Shown: positions 44,136 to 56,009 of the stretch, piece after piece
Position numbering within the stretch: the stretch's first letter is position 1
Layout: every line of letters begins with the position of its first letter
Assembly: GCA_001661515.1 (NCBI GenBank)
Contig: LUVW01000022.1
Location: 397,984-461,983, forward strand
Length of the DNA stretch: 64,000 nt
Origin: Capniomyces stellatus
Lineage: Eukaryota > Kickxellomycota > Harpellomycetes > Harpellales > Legeriomycetaceae
Reading direction: 5' to 3'
Made by a program: the position numbers and the translations under genes
Notes under the pieces: model-generated
Databases searched by the model: none
What the model was told of the DNA's origin: nothing
Seen by the model: the letters and a program-made list of their open reading frames with translations, nothing else

Positions 44136-47100
44136 AGTAAGGGTATGGGTATGGGTAAGGGAGATGGCAAAGGAGGCGGACTAAACATAATAGAGGAGAC
44201 AGATACTGAAACGGAGGAAAGAGTGGATACAGAGGGAGTAATGGTAGAAGGCGAAAGAGATGGAAATAGAGGGGTGGAGGAAGGGTATAGTGAGGGCAAA
44301 GCCATTGTGGTACATAAAGACAATGATGGCGAAAAGGAGGCTGAAGTCGAGATTGGAGAATATGATGTAGAGGGTAGCAGAGCGTATATGAACGTTGGAA
44401 ATGATGGAAGAGGAATGGGAGAGGGAGTAAATAGGCATAGGGAAATGGAGAGAAATAGGGAAATGGAGAGAAATATGGAGATAGAGATAAACAGGGAAAT
44501 AGAGAGAAATATGGAAATGGAGAGAAATAGGGAAATAGAGAGAAATAGGGAAGCCAATGATTTGTTGGAGATGGAGGCAAAATCGATAGCAAGACGGATT
44601 TATATGCAAGAGTTTAACCCAGTTGAAAATAAGGAGGGGGTAAGGACAGAGACCAGAATGGAAGATCAAAAGAGCGGGGAGAGCGGAAAGAAATTGGAAA
44701 AGTACCTGGAGTATTTGGGGGGTAGAAAGGAGCTGAACAAAAGGGTGGTTTATCACTACTTTCAGGAATTTGAGTTTTGTGGAGACCGGGTGGATGTGGC
44801 AATGAGGAAGGTTTGCAGAGAGCTGCTGATCCAGGGAGAGTCGCAGGTTATAGATCGGGTGCTGTATGAGTTTTCGAAGCGGTACCTGGAGTGTAACGTG
44901 GGCTGTAGTCTAAGGACAGTAGACAATGTGCATACGGTGGCATACTCGACGCTGCTGCTAAACACAGATCTGCATATAGCAGACATCAGGAGTAGCGAAA
45001 GAATGAGGCGGAGCCAATATGTGCAAAACACGATGGATGCACTGGAGGAAAACGGAGGAATTGAGACATTGGTGGCAGAGTACAGGAATGAAAATCGTTT
45101 CAGTAAAGAAAGGCCAGCGGAAAGCAGAGAAAGGAAGCGGAGCATAAAGTCATCAAGCAAGTTTTTGCTGCTGTCAAGCCTTAAAGGCGGTTCAGCATCA
45201 CCCAAACACACAGCAGTGCAAAAACAGACAGCCAAGGAGTTTGATGATCCTAAGCAAAAGCACAAGAACAGAGTTTTCAATAGATCCAGTATGTCCAGTG
45301 GCACATATCGAAAAATTAGCAGCATCAACCCGCTAGCCGCCAGTGAAGAAACCGCCAAAGGTATCGACTCCGAGTCCCTGCGCGAACAGGCCAGCCTACC
45401 CCTAGAAGCAGACTCTGTTGTTCCCAAATTCAAATCCAAAGGAAATGGGTTAAAAAACACCAAATCGACAGATGTTCTGCAAAGATTTAACGGGTCCCAG
45501 CCAGAGCTAGGCAGATCCAGACGGGACCAAATGCTGGAAGAAAACACAAGCGGGTTTGGCAATGGTCATGGACCAGGGGGAAATGATGTTGGTAACTACA
45601 CAAGATCAGAGACAGAGCCATTGGCAGCAAACACGGATATAGACTCGAAGATTTCCCTAGAGCTGGATTTGGGGTTGGGATTAGAACTGGGAATAGAGAA
45701 TAGTGAGGCCAAGATTGAGACTCGGGCGGGGACCAGGGCGGGTGCTGGAGTGGGACATGGTCTAGGGTTGGGTTTGGGATTAGGGCTAGGATTAGGGTTA
45801 GGGTTAGGGCTAGGGCTGAGGAAGAGTAGTGGACGCACTGTTGATTCTGACTCAAGGCGCAGAGTTTCGTCAAAGTCATTTGCAGATATTTCCAACTTTT
45901 CACAAGCCAAAGTTTCTACTCGCTCAATTGCCAATACCAATACCAATAGTAGTTCAAGTACAAGTATGGTTGAAGATACTTTGGCCGATTCAGCTATTAA
46001 AGAGCAACTAATTGGACCAATAATAAACATGCTTCGAGAGATTTATTCTGGAATTAGAAGCAAGCCGTTGGAAAAGCCTGTGCCTAAAGCCAGGCTCAAT
46101 AGTACTTTTGCTTACGGAAACATGGGCAGAACTCTGAATTTAGGCATGAACAAGAATTCGGGTTCTAGTGCAAGTGGAAGCGGAATGTATAGGTTCAGCT
46201 CAAACAGAGGGTACAAGTTTGAATCAATGAAAACGAGGTCCAAAACTGAGGTTCTCAAGTCTTCTGACAATTTAAAAAGACTAACAATAGAATCCTTATT
46301 TCAACCACAACAACAACAACAACAACAACAACAACAGCAACAACAGCAACAACAATCACAACCACAATCACAACCACCATCTCAATCTCAATCTCAATCT
46401 CAATCACAGCCACGAGCAAGTGCAACTAGTTGGGTGCCAAAACTAGCTAGTCAAATTATCCAATTAAATGCAACATTTTCCAGCGACTCTACATTCCCAA
46501 AATTAAAGGACAGCAGCATTCGTAAACGTGAAAGCCCTTCCCACCGAGATAATGCAAACAAAGGCAGCAACAAGAACAAGCACAACAACCCAGGTAAAGA
46601 ATCAAGATCTTTAAGGTCAGAAATATCAACACCTAATCTCGTGTCAATGAGATTAGGGATGTTAAACTCAGATACACCAGCCAAAAATGCTGATAGTCTT
46701 GTCAGAGTTGGGACTGGAGCTGGAGCTGTGACTGGGACTGGGGCTGATTCAAGCTTTGGTATAAATGCCAAGGACTCTAATGAAATGGATGTAGATAAAG
46801 ATTTGGAGGAGTATGGCGATGAATATGGTGACGATGATGAGTATGGAGATTTGGATCTAGATGTTGATTTGGATTTAGATCTGGATTTAGATTTGGACTT
46901 GGACTTGGATTTGAATTTGGATTTGGATTTGGACCAGGATTCAAAAACAGGAGTGGGTGGTAGTATATATTTAGACAAGAATTTAAGATGTTTGGATTCG
47001 AGCGATTTGGAATGTTCGGTGGCAAACAACTTGTACCGAGTAGGCGGGTTGCTTAGTAAGAAGCATTTGAATGAAAAAACAGGGAAAAAGGCGTCGCGTC

Positions 47101-50018
47101 GGTCATGGCAAGGGTGCTACGTGGCACTGGTTAACGCGTACGTTGAGATGTACAGGTACGACGAACAGTTGACGCCAGCACCAGGAATCACGAATCTGAA
47201 TTTCCTGGATAACGGCGACAGCAACGCTAAAAATCTGCACACTAACCGGACACTCAGCAGTCTGTTTGTGGACTCAATTCCGCTTCGCCACACCTACTCG
47301 CAAGTGATGCCACCTCCAGGGTACTCCAAGACTAGACCACACGTGGTTGCTCTGTCTACTGGCGCGGGCGGAGTATTTCTGCTCCAGGCCTACTCGGCCA
47401 AAGAGGCTCAGCACTGGGCTTTTGCTCTCAACTACTGGGCTGCCTTGGACTCAAAAGTGCCCCATTTGAACAGCTGTATTTCAAGCGTTGAGTATGGCTG
47501 GGACAACTCTGAGGAGGCTGTAAATCGATCTGCCGCCAACACCTATGTCAATGAAGCCCCTGGCAACCACGACTCTCCGGACAGCTCCAGACACTCTTTA
47601 GCCAATCAAAGCTTAAACTCGGTTTCAAACTCTATTTCAAACTCAAACCACGGTGCCTTTGACTCCAGATACGTCAGCAGCCAATCGCCTCTCTCCTCCA
47701 AAGCCTCATTTGGCCAGCTGCAAGGCTCGTCAAGGCTATCTTCTTCTAAACACACTTTTGCAAACTCACTACATGACTCGGCAGCCAGCGAGGTTACCAC
47801 CTTAAGATATGCGCAGGCTACTTACAGCCAATCAGTAAGCAGCGCCAAAATCATAAAGCTTATCCGTGACTCCAACAAGTCTTTAAACATCAGCGAGTGG
47901 ACTCCTCCTCTTGACCCTGCCCAGCCAGCATCGCTAAGCCTTGGCATCAGCAGCAGCACCAACCAAAGTTCTGGTACCAACGCTGGTAGCAACAATAACC
48001 AAAGTTCTGGACGTAATAACGGCAGTCTGTTTAGCTTAAACAACAGATCAAGCATCAGTTTTATTTCCACCACCAACTCCTACACCAACATCAACATCAA
48101 CGCCAACGATAATGGGAATGGTAATTTGGCTCAGATAAAGTCCAATGTCAATGGTGCTGGGCTTAGTGTGTCTGCTGGCAAAAAAAACAGCAGCCTTGGT
48201 GCTGGTGGCAGCTACAGCCAAGGCACCGGCAACCCAAATACCACCAAGTGCACTAAATCATCGCTTATCTTTGACCATCACGTGACTGCCCTGCTAGGCG
48301 CCCAGATGTCCGTTTATACCAACCACATCAATCTTCTAGAGTCCGAGTTTCTGGCCCACAAACTGAACCTTGACTCGATCAAAATCAGATTCCACCCCAA
48401 GTCCAACTCTTTCACCAAAGCAAGCCAGAACTGGGAGAAGCGGTCCCAGTACCTTCTCAAGGAGCTAATCAAGTACAAGAACTACCAAGACGTGCTGCAA
48501 ACCGCCCAAGAGCAGATTTCCAAGCAGGCAAAGCAAGCAAGGCAGCACAGACTGCACAAACAGTACAAACAGTACAAGCAGCACAAGCAGTACAAACAGC
48601 ACAAACTAGCCAATAGTTCAGTCTTCAACGCACAATCCGTCTTCCCAGAAATCCACCAGTCGCTCAGCAAAACTTCCCCGAAAAAGCAGCAGAGCCTACA
48701 CATTCTCCGCAGCCAGCCGTCTTCTATTTTCAAGCACCGGCCCCAGGTTTCCCCAAAATCACCTACTGACAAGTTCCAGTTCCCGAGCTTTTCCATACCC
48801 GAGTCTAAATTCTACTCTGCCCGCGACTCAAACTACAAGCCCCCCAACTCGCCTCCAACGCTTTCTAGCCTAAAAAGCCCCCACAGCTTGCTGAAACGTT
48901 CAATTTCCCAAGAACTTGACCTGCCAAATCTGTTCAGCAACCAAACCCCGTTTGGCGTAGATCTGCCCAGCTCTTCCACCCGCCCCAATTTTGACCATGG
49001 ATCAACATCCTTCAAGGGCTCTATTGCAAACACTGACACTAACGCAAGTGTAAGCATAAGCTCGGTTTTGGCTTCTAGCACCAGCGCAAACCCCATTCAA
49101 AACAACAGTGCTTCTGCCAGTCTAGTCACCAACACAACTGCCGCCCAGCACAACAACTCCATCATTGAAAGTGTCAACACCGACGATGACAGCGCTGTGC
49201 ACTTTACCAACAGGCGTGAGTTAGAAGATATCACGACTCTAAACAACACTTCTACCGTTTACACCAATCTGACCTTTCTGACCTCATACCTAGACCTCGG
49301 CTCAAACCCAAACATCAGCACCAACTCTAATTCAACATCCAATTCAACCCCTATTCAAAACTCCAACTCAGATTCGTTACCACCTCCAGTAACTAGACAC
49401 CAGCCCACCAAGCAAAGACTGTCTATTTCAAAGAGCACTCCCGACATGAAGCCAAAATCAACCATTTCCTCAATGATTTACAAACCTGGGTCAGGAGCTG
49501 CTTCCCCAACCAAAAAGATCACAAACAGAATCATTAAAAAGTCCAAGTTTGACTACAGCGACTCTTCTTTTGCCCGCAGCATCGATACTGGTGCTGAAAG
49601 GATGTCCTCAAACTCCAACAGCTCCTACAACACCAACCACATAGTCTTAAACGACCCAACCACCAAAGCCGATTCAACTAGCCGCTCCGTTACAACCTCA
49701 ACTACAGCAATGCCAACAACATCAGCTGTAGCAACTTTGACAGCAGCCACGCAATCGCAACTACCTACAACAGGCCACTCAGACACCCCATTAATCCCCC
49801 AGCAAAGGCCAATTCCTCCTCAAAGACATGCTTCGAAAACTGATTCCATTTTTTTACATGACAACAATAGCAACCGCAGTGTTGATGATTTCTACTCTAT
49901 TCTCTTCTCTGGCTCCTCCTCATCCAACCTCGACTCTACCTCTGCTCTTCAACCCGTTTCCAACTTTAACTCTAACCAATACTCGCCCAACAACTCGAAC
50001 CCACACTTAGACATCTAA
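42528..50018 (+). CDS. Giant Sec7-PH Arf guanine-nucleotide exchange factor (Syt1/EFA6-like)
   Basis: Single exon, 2496 residues. A Sec7 domain spans about residues 676-860: SIARRIYMQEFN, then YHYFQEFEFCGDRVDVAMRK, LLIQGESQVIDRVLYEFS (Glu771 in GES is the expected catalytic glutamate that displaces Mg-GDP), KRYLECN and AYSTLLLNTDLH. A PH domain follows at about 1500-1645 (GGLLSKKHL, WQGCYVALVN, FLLQAYSAKEAQHWAFAL), then a helical segment (about 1910-2025) ending in a KQYKQH repeat. Sec7 followed by PH is the Syt1/EFA6/Yel1 layout; such factors activate Arf GTPases at the plasma membrane or endosomes, the PH domain binding lipid. The rest is low-complexity: MGMG, LGLG, DLDL, poly-Gln, SQSQ and Asn/Ser runs. 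The length far exceeds most relatives because of these expansions. Confidence 0.85.
44059..44158 (+). repeat. Coding hexanucleotide repeat giving (Met-Gly)n
   Basis: About sixteen six-base units of ATGGGA or ATGGGT type in the Sec7-PH gene, with a few ATGAGT and AAGGG variants, all preserving the reading frame. Confidence 0.93.
45761..45819 (+). repeat. Telomere-like TTAGGG coding repeat giving (Leu-Gly)n
   Basis: Hexamers TTAGGG, CTAGGG, TTGGGA and similar run in tandem inside the Sec7-PH gene; GGATTAGGGTTAGGGTTAGG occurs at 45789-45808. In frame they encode alternating Leu and Gly. Confidence 0.9.
46306..46353 (+). repeat. CAA/CAG trinucleotide repeat giving poly-Gln
   Basis: A run of about sixteen glutamine codons (mostly CAA with some CAG) in the Sec7-PH gene, followed by a Ser-Gln/Pro-Gln repeat to about 46410. 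Confidence 0.92.
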
Positions 50019-50481
50019 CTCGGCTCTGAATAGCACATTACAACCTTTATTGTTGTTTTTTTCTTTTTTTCTTTTTCTTTTATACACTTCAAAATCATCG
50101 CTTTAGCTCTGCTCTGTTGTCCATCTAGTTTGACAACTCAAATTAATTCCACTCACTTCAACCAAGCTACTCCTGCTCACTCCTTCATTTTCTTCATTTA
50201 TTTAGCTTTATACTTATTTTAGATTTAGTATCATTTGGTTTCATACACACGCATTACTTTACATTCCATTTTATTTATATTGAAATAGCTCATTTCATTC
50301 GTATTAGTTAGCCAGCTTATTTAATTATCCTCATCACCACAACAAATTCAACAATACTGCATCTCTGCTCTGTCATGTGTTTACATTACTTTTGTGATTC
50401 TTTTATTGCACTAATCCAATCTCCAATACTAAACATCAATATATAAATATCTATTTATTCCTTTTTCTGTTCCGTCCAGAA
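50019..50481. other. 3' convergent spacer
   Basis: AT-rich DNA between the stop codons of the Sec7-PH gene and the minus-strand Sel1-repeat gene; likely 3' untranslated regions of both. Pyrimidine-rich around 50050-50085. No gene seen. Confidence 0.5.
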
Positions 50482-51971
50482 TCATCTCAACCCATGCTTT
50501 TTTTTCTGTTTAATTTCCTCTAGAAATTTTGTTGCTGGACTATGCCCAGACTCGCTTGCCATTTCTAGGTACTTTATTCCCAATTTTGGCTCATAGCTAA
50601 CTACATTTGTCGTTTGTGCCGCGCTGCCCCACTCATACAGATACAGCAGCCCAAGGATGTAACATGATTCAGGACACTTTCTTTGGTCTATATCCACCGA
50701 TTTTGCCAGAAAATCTAATGCTGAATAAACGTTCTTATCTGCCCCCAATTCGCCGTACAGGTACGCTATCCCAACCCTCTATTATAAATCAATATTCATA
50801 CAGAACATCAGTCAAGCTGGCCAATTTCCTTTATTTATTTATTTTTGTTTAATTACATTACATTACTATTGCTGTTGCTGTTGCTAAAATACGTGATTTT
50901 AATTCAAAATAAAACTGCCCAACTTGCATAGTTTGATCTTGCGTCTCTTGAATTCACCGCAGCACACAAAAACAGCCTAAGCGACAAATCAACCAATCCG
51001 ATTTTCTCTACCAGTTCCGCTACCTTCCTAATGCTTTCACCTTTACTTTCAGCAACACCCCCACTTTTGACCTCCCTTCCAACCGACACTTTCATAAACA
51101 ACACCACTGCACAATCTGTGTTTGTGTTTGCGCACTTTTCGTACTTTTTACTCTGTGCCTTATCCATGCTGCTCCCCGTTTTTACTCCAACTCTGCGTTC
51201 GTTTTTTAGTAGCATCTCTGCTATCTGTCCTATTGCTAACAAGCACCCATTGTTTGCCAAATCCATCACTTTTCGGAGCTCTCCCACTCTATCAGTATCT
51301 TTATTTATACATGTGTCTAAACAGCCTCGTCCTTTTTTATTTCCATCAACATTGTCTGTGTGTTGGTTTTTGGACCCAAATTTTACTAAAGCCCTTGTGT
51401 TTTCCTCAGTTCCTGGCTGGCTGCCTTTCTTTTTTTGTAATTTGCCTTCACAGCAACCTGTCCTTTGGTCCCTGCTGCTGTCTCCAATACTCACAACATC
51501 ACCCAATTCTTTTGATCCGATATCCACACACTCTCGATGATCAAAGCTACTGGTGTCATCACTTTTACTCCTTGCTGTAGATCTAGCCGGACACTTTACG
51601 CAATCCAATCCTGCGTTCAAGTCCATCCAGTGTCTCTTTATACCCTCCATCACAACCATAAACAATCTATCGATTTCTTTCAGAGTTTCTAGATTGTTCT
51701 TGCCACTTGGGCTCCCTGAAACAAACCTCCTACTTCCTTCATGCTCAATATATTCAACATATCTCTGCAACATTGTTTTGCTTATCCGCACCACTCCATT
51801 GCTTCTGTCTAGCTTTGTAGAACTTGCAATCTTGGCACTGCCCTCAGTGCCTGGTACAGCCTTACTGACAGAGTTTTCACCACGGCTTATTCTAATGAGT
51901 TTATATCTTTCACTATCGCTGCTAGCACTTTTGTACCCTTGCTCATTCTCAATATCTCTTGCTCTTTTCAT
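50482..51971 (-). CDS. Sel1-repeat-containing protein of unknown function
   Basis: Two exons, 51971-50916 and 50778-50482, giving 450 residues. The first about 270 residues are charged and Ser-rich with cysteines (CVKCPARS, GCCEGKL) and no recognised domain. From about residue 235 the sequence becomes helical: DLANNGCLLAIGQIAEMLL, then AELVEKIGLVDLSLRLFLCAA. After the join comes a clear Sel1-type unit (RVGIAYLYGELGADKN), YILGLLYLYEWGSAA, and LGIKYLEMASESGHSPATKF. Sel1 repeats make helical adaptor scaffolds in ER-associated degradation, cell-wall and signalling complexes. The donor GTTTTA is weak; the alternative GTTGGG site eight bases upstream does not keep the frame with the acceptors seen. 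Which partner it binds is unknown. Confidence 0.65.
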
Positions 51972-53829
51972 AATGTATGTGTTTGCTTTGCCGTTTACGA
52001 GTTACTGCCTTTTCTCGAGCACCATTAATCCTACGTACTTTTAATTACTACTCAATTAATTCTTCTTATTCGTATTTTAATAATACAAAAGTGATTTGGT
52101 TTTGGAAAGTCTGTTTCCTTGTACCCAGTCTAATATAGCAGTATTAGTATATACTCGTTAGCTTTGGACTGACACACTTAATAGTCCAATATGCATCATT
52201 TCAATCATATCAATATAATTAATACTAAATACTGTACTAGTAGCTATTAAATCAATATCAGTTCTTTTTTTCTCTAGTCACCAGACTAGAGGCAAATTTT
52301 TGTAGCGTTGTGTGATACCTCATTATAACCTTTACCATTCCTTCATCAAGAACACATAGTATCTCATATTACAATTACTTTAATGTATATCCATCAGTAG
52401 AATACTTTTATAATCAGCCATTGGGCCCTGAATCCTTTTGCTCACCAAGTCGCTGTTTAAATATATATATTTTGCCAAATAAATAAACAAGTATATGATT
52501 TTGATCATGCTTTATTCAGGATCGTGATTTTTTTTCTTGCTACTATCATCTAACAGGAGCTCGAATATGTTGTCATACGCATAGGATGATATCTCCAATT
52601 CGTTTTAAACATCTTTTTCATAATACAGTTTATCTTTATTTTAGGGTTTAAAATTAAAATAGCTCAGCTGTCGTTTATAGCACCAAGACACTAGCGTGTG
52701 CTTAAAGTTGAAACTGATATACTAATGATATATTTCTCGTATTAAAACTGCAACTATTTTTTGTCAAAGATGATACATTTTTTTATTTGCTTTTCTACTA
52801 GCGAGATATTACATTATACCTAAGACCGGCGAATTCAAGCTATTTGTACTGATTATAAGGCATCGAGTAAATAAATACGCTAACTACATACTATATTGGT
52901 ATTCGGGTGAACACTTGAGATAAGCGTAATTATTTTGATTTTGACTTGGTTTCAAATAACAAACTGTGAAACGGCACAACACGTATATGTTGTTCATGCA
53001 ACTAATTTCCAAGAAGAACTTTGCCACTAAGAGTTTGTTTGTAGCGTGTAGTATGGTTTAATACTGTTCAAGACATTGGTCAACCAGCACCTACTTAATA
53101 TTGATATATAGCAATATTAGCAATTCGCGGCAATCGCAAATTGTGAGAGGCAGTGGCAGAAGTATATTTGGGCCGATTAAAACGTATACACTAGTTATTG
53201 GCTAAACTAGCCGTTAATTTTAATTTTATTGAAGTTTGATTTATTTACTTATTGAAGTTTGATTTATTTTTTTATTGTAGGATTAGTTAAATCAAAATGG
53301 AAAGAAAAAAAAAACACCCAAATTGGATTCTTCCGTCTTTGTGTTGGTTCTATTTTAAATAATAGTGCAGTTAATTCAAAACTAGCTGCTTTCCCAGTAA
53401 TCCAATTATCAATTTAAAAGAATACAAATAAGCAAAAAGCAAATAAAAATAACCGGTTGGTAATTTAAACCAGTCAAAAATATCAATAAATGTCAACGAT
53501 AATTTTTTTATCGAAACGATATTATGTTATTTGCAAAAGTAACAATAACAATAGCATAAATAACAACAATAATAATAACAATCAATTTTCAATATAAATA
53601 TCCAGCACCAAGAGCAAACGTGCTAGTAAACCGTGTTCATTTTACTAGGCAGCATAATTAAGCAAAATAGTAAAAAAAAGACAAAGACAAAAAAAAAACA
53701 CGATATAACCACACTTTACTTTAGAAACATATCCACACAGGCTGAATTCCAATTTCAAATACCCTGTTGATATATAAACAGCACTTTAAAATCCAAAGCT
53801 CAGACTTGCGTAATTACAAAGGCTAAACC
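51972..53829. other. AT-rich divergent intergenic region
   Basis: 1.9 kb between divergent genes. A near-exact duplication TTGAAGTTTGATTTATTT occurs at about 53229-53270. An inverted CCAAT box lies near 53197. No gene or RNA recognised apart from the probable TATA element of the peptidase gene. Confidence 0.45.
53771..53778 (+). promoter_or_regulatory. Probable TATA box of the signal peptide peptidase gene
   Basis: TATATAAA lies 52 bases before the ATG at 53830. Such short leaders occur in fungi; position and sequence are the only evidence. Confidence 0.4.
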
Positions 53830-55491
53830 ATGACAGCAGGATTGTATCTGGCATATGGTGCATTGGGCCTTATGGCATTGACTCCGATTTACTTGGGCTC
53901 GTTGGAATCTATTTCTAGACTGAAGGTAATATAACCTGGATGTGTGTGCCCTTATTCAACACAACAGTTTTTTTTTGTTCTGAATATTGCACCTTTCCTT
54001 TTGCCCTGGCTTTAATGTTTAACAATTGAAATGTAAAAATATTTATACGGTGGTGGTTTAATATTCCAAAATGAGTAGGGTCCAGAGGGCAAAAAGTCCA
54101 ACAAGTATTTTAAGGAGTTTTCAGATTCAGATGACAGCGAGGAGGAGACTGAGGGTGTTTCTGCAGAGGATGCTTACATGTTTCCAGTATATGGATCAAT
54201 CTCACTTTTTTCTCTTTACATTGTGCTCAAGTATCTCAACAAGGATTACGTGAACATGCTTTTGGCAGGATACTTTGCACTAGCAGGAGTTGGCGCACTT
54301 ACCGAAGCAAGCGTGGTAATGGTCAAAAAGCTCACCAAAATAAAGATGCCATTATACTACCTCAGCCTCACACACAAACAAAAAGGTAAGTAATACGGAC
54401 ATACAACATTTGACAGAAAAAAGAAAAGAAAGCAAATTAGCGGATTAAAATTGTTTTTTTTTTGGTGACCATTTACAACGATATAATGGGGAGGGGGAGA
54501 GGATGTGTCTAACTTTGTGGATTTTTTGATTGTCAATGTGTAAATAGAGCAGTTCATGTTGAAGTTTACCAACCTGCACGTATTCTCGCTATTAGCGTCG
54601 ACTGGAGTGACAGCCTATTATCTGTACAGCAAAAACTGGATTTTGTCTAACCTGATTGGCTTTGCGTTTTCGTTCACAGCGATCAAGTTGATGAAGCTAG
54701 ATTCTATTAAGTCGGGAATTATTATGTTGGCGGGACTCTTCTTTTACGACATTTTTTGGGTATTTGGAACAGAAGTGATGGTATCGGTAGCCAAGAATCT
54801 GGATGCACCAATTAAGATGGTATTTCCAAAGGAATTGGTGCCAGCGGATAACAAACTGAGTTTTGTTATGCTTGGGCTTGGGGACATTGTTGTTCCAGGA
54901 ATATTCATAGCGCTTTGTTTGCGTTTCGACAGAAGCCAGTATCTGAAAAAGATAGGATATGTTGCAAAGAAGGCCTTGCCAGCACCATTAAAAGGAAAGA
55001 AGTCGGGGTTCTTTTTTGAAAAGCCGTACTTTACCACATGCTTTATCGCATACTTTGTGGGTTTGGTGGTCACTGTGTTTGTAATGCACACCTTTAAAGC
55101 GGCACAGCCAGCTCTTTTGTACCTGTCGCCAGCCTGCTCGTTGTCTGTGGTTATTTTGGCAGCTGTCCGTGGAGAGTTGAAGGATTTGTTTGCATACAAC
55201 GAAGAGGAAACAGACGCTAAGTCCGAAAAGAACGCCAAAAAGGATGCTCCAAGCACTCCACAAAGACCAAAGGTTCAGCTGAACGATGAAAAGAAGGCTG
55301 CAGCACCAGACAGTTCCAATGTATCCACTGGAGATCTTGCAGACGACGAGGAGGATCCAAAGTCTACTATTCAGACCAGATCTAGATCAGTCTCGAAGCC
55401 CACAGCCGCTGCTGCCTCTAGTGGCGACATTTCGGATAGCTCTTCAAAGGATAAAGACAAGAGAAAGAAGAAACAAAAATCAAAAAAGTAG
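53830..55491 (+). CDS. Signal peptide peptidase (presenilin-type intramembrane aspartyl protease)
   Basis: Three exons, 53830-53925, 54079-54385 and 54548-55491, in frame to 448 residues. The protease cuts leftover signal peptides within the ER membrane. Exon 1 encodes the first membrane segment. The catalytic motifs are in exon 3: FFYDIFWVFGTE (Asp202), GLGDIVVPG (Asp247) and the PALLYLSP motif (Pro-Ala-Leu, 322-324), each in a hydrophobic segment, with about nine membrane spans overall. An acidic loop (SDSDDSEEE) follows the first span. The C-terminal about 90 residues are a charged, Ser-rich cytosolic tail ending in lysines. Both intron donors are good (GTAATA, GTAAGT). The gene is convergent with RRS1. 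The length fits the family apart from the long tail. Confidence 0.92.
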
Positions 55492-56009
55492 TCTTTCAGC
55501 ATTAAAGTCAACAATTTTCTGATTGAATTTTACTCTCTATTTGTGTTTATATTCGTTTTTATTTCAATGTTTGTTTTGTCCAGACCAGTTTATTACTTTA
55601 AAAGTGTTTATTTTTATTTTTACATCTTTTACTGACATAAAGGACTTGGGCATTTTGCCATTCATTCCAAGCCCATTGTTCATGGTTTCAACACTGTTTT
55701 TTTTCTTCTTTCTACCACCGAGTTTTTATTATTATTCAAAGTCTATCTATCCCAGAACTTGTAAATGCGAGCCAAGACTGTGGATATTTGCAAACAAAAA
55801 AAAAAGCCTGAGAGCCACATTAAAATTAAACTCAGGAGACTGCACCAAGTAAACCTCAATTTATATACCCGTCAAAAGACCATCCCCAATCATTATAGTG
55901 AACTGTTTTTGGCTCTAAAATTTCTACTATTTTTATTATTGTTTTCAAAAATAAATAAACGAATATACTGAGCCAGGAACGTATTTTTAGCTTGTAGACC
56001 AACCTGTAT
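55492..56009. other. Convergent 3' spacer
   Basis: AT-rich DNA between the stop codons of the signal peptide peptidase and RRS1 genes. Frames here are short and lack motifs. Confidence 0.5.

Noticed and set aside
43931..44802. Several long minus-strand frames rich in Ile/Pro/Ser/Leu
   Set aside because: They are antisense to purine-rich repeats of the Sec7-PH gene and reflect its composition.
45487..46030. Minus-strand frames with Pro/Asn and Leu-rich repeats
   Set aside because: Antisense read-out of the TTAGGG-like Leu-Gly repeat region in the Sec7-PH gene.
35276..53212. Shared 15-mer ATTGGCTAAACTAGC near 35277 and 53197
   Set aside because: One shared 15-mer in 64 kb of biased DNA is expected by chance; both contain only an ordinary inverted CCAAT box.
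21976..53480. Shared 17-mer TAATTTAAACCAGTCAA near 21976 and 53463
   Set aside because: Composed almost wholly of A/T with no extended flanking similarity; not convincing as a repeat family.
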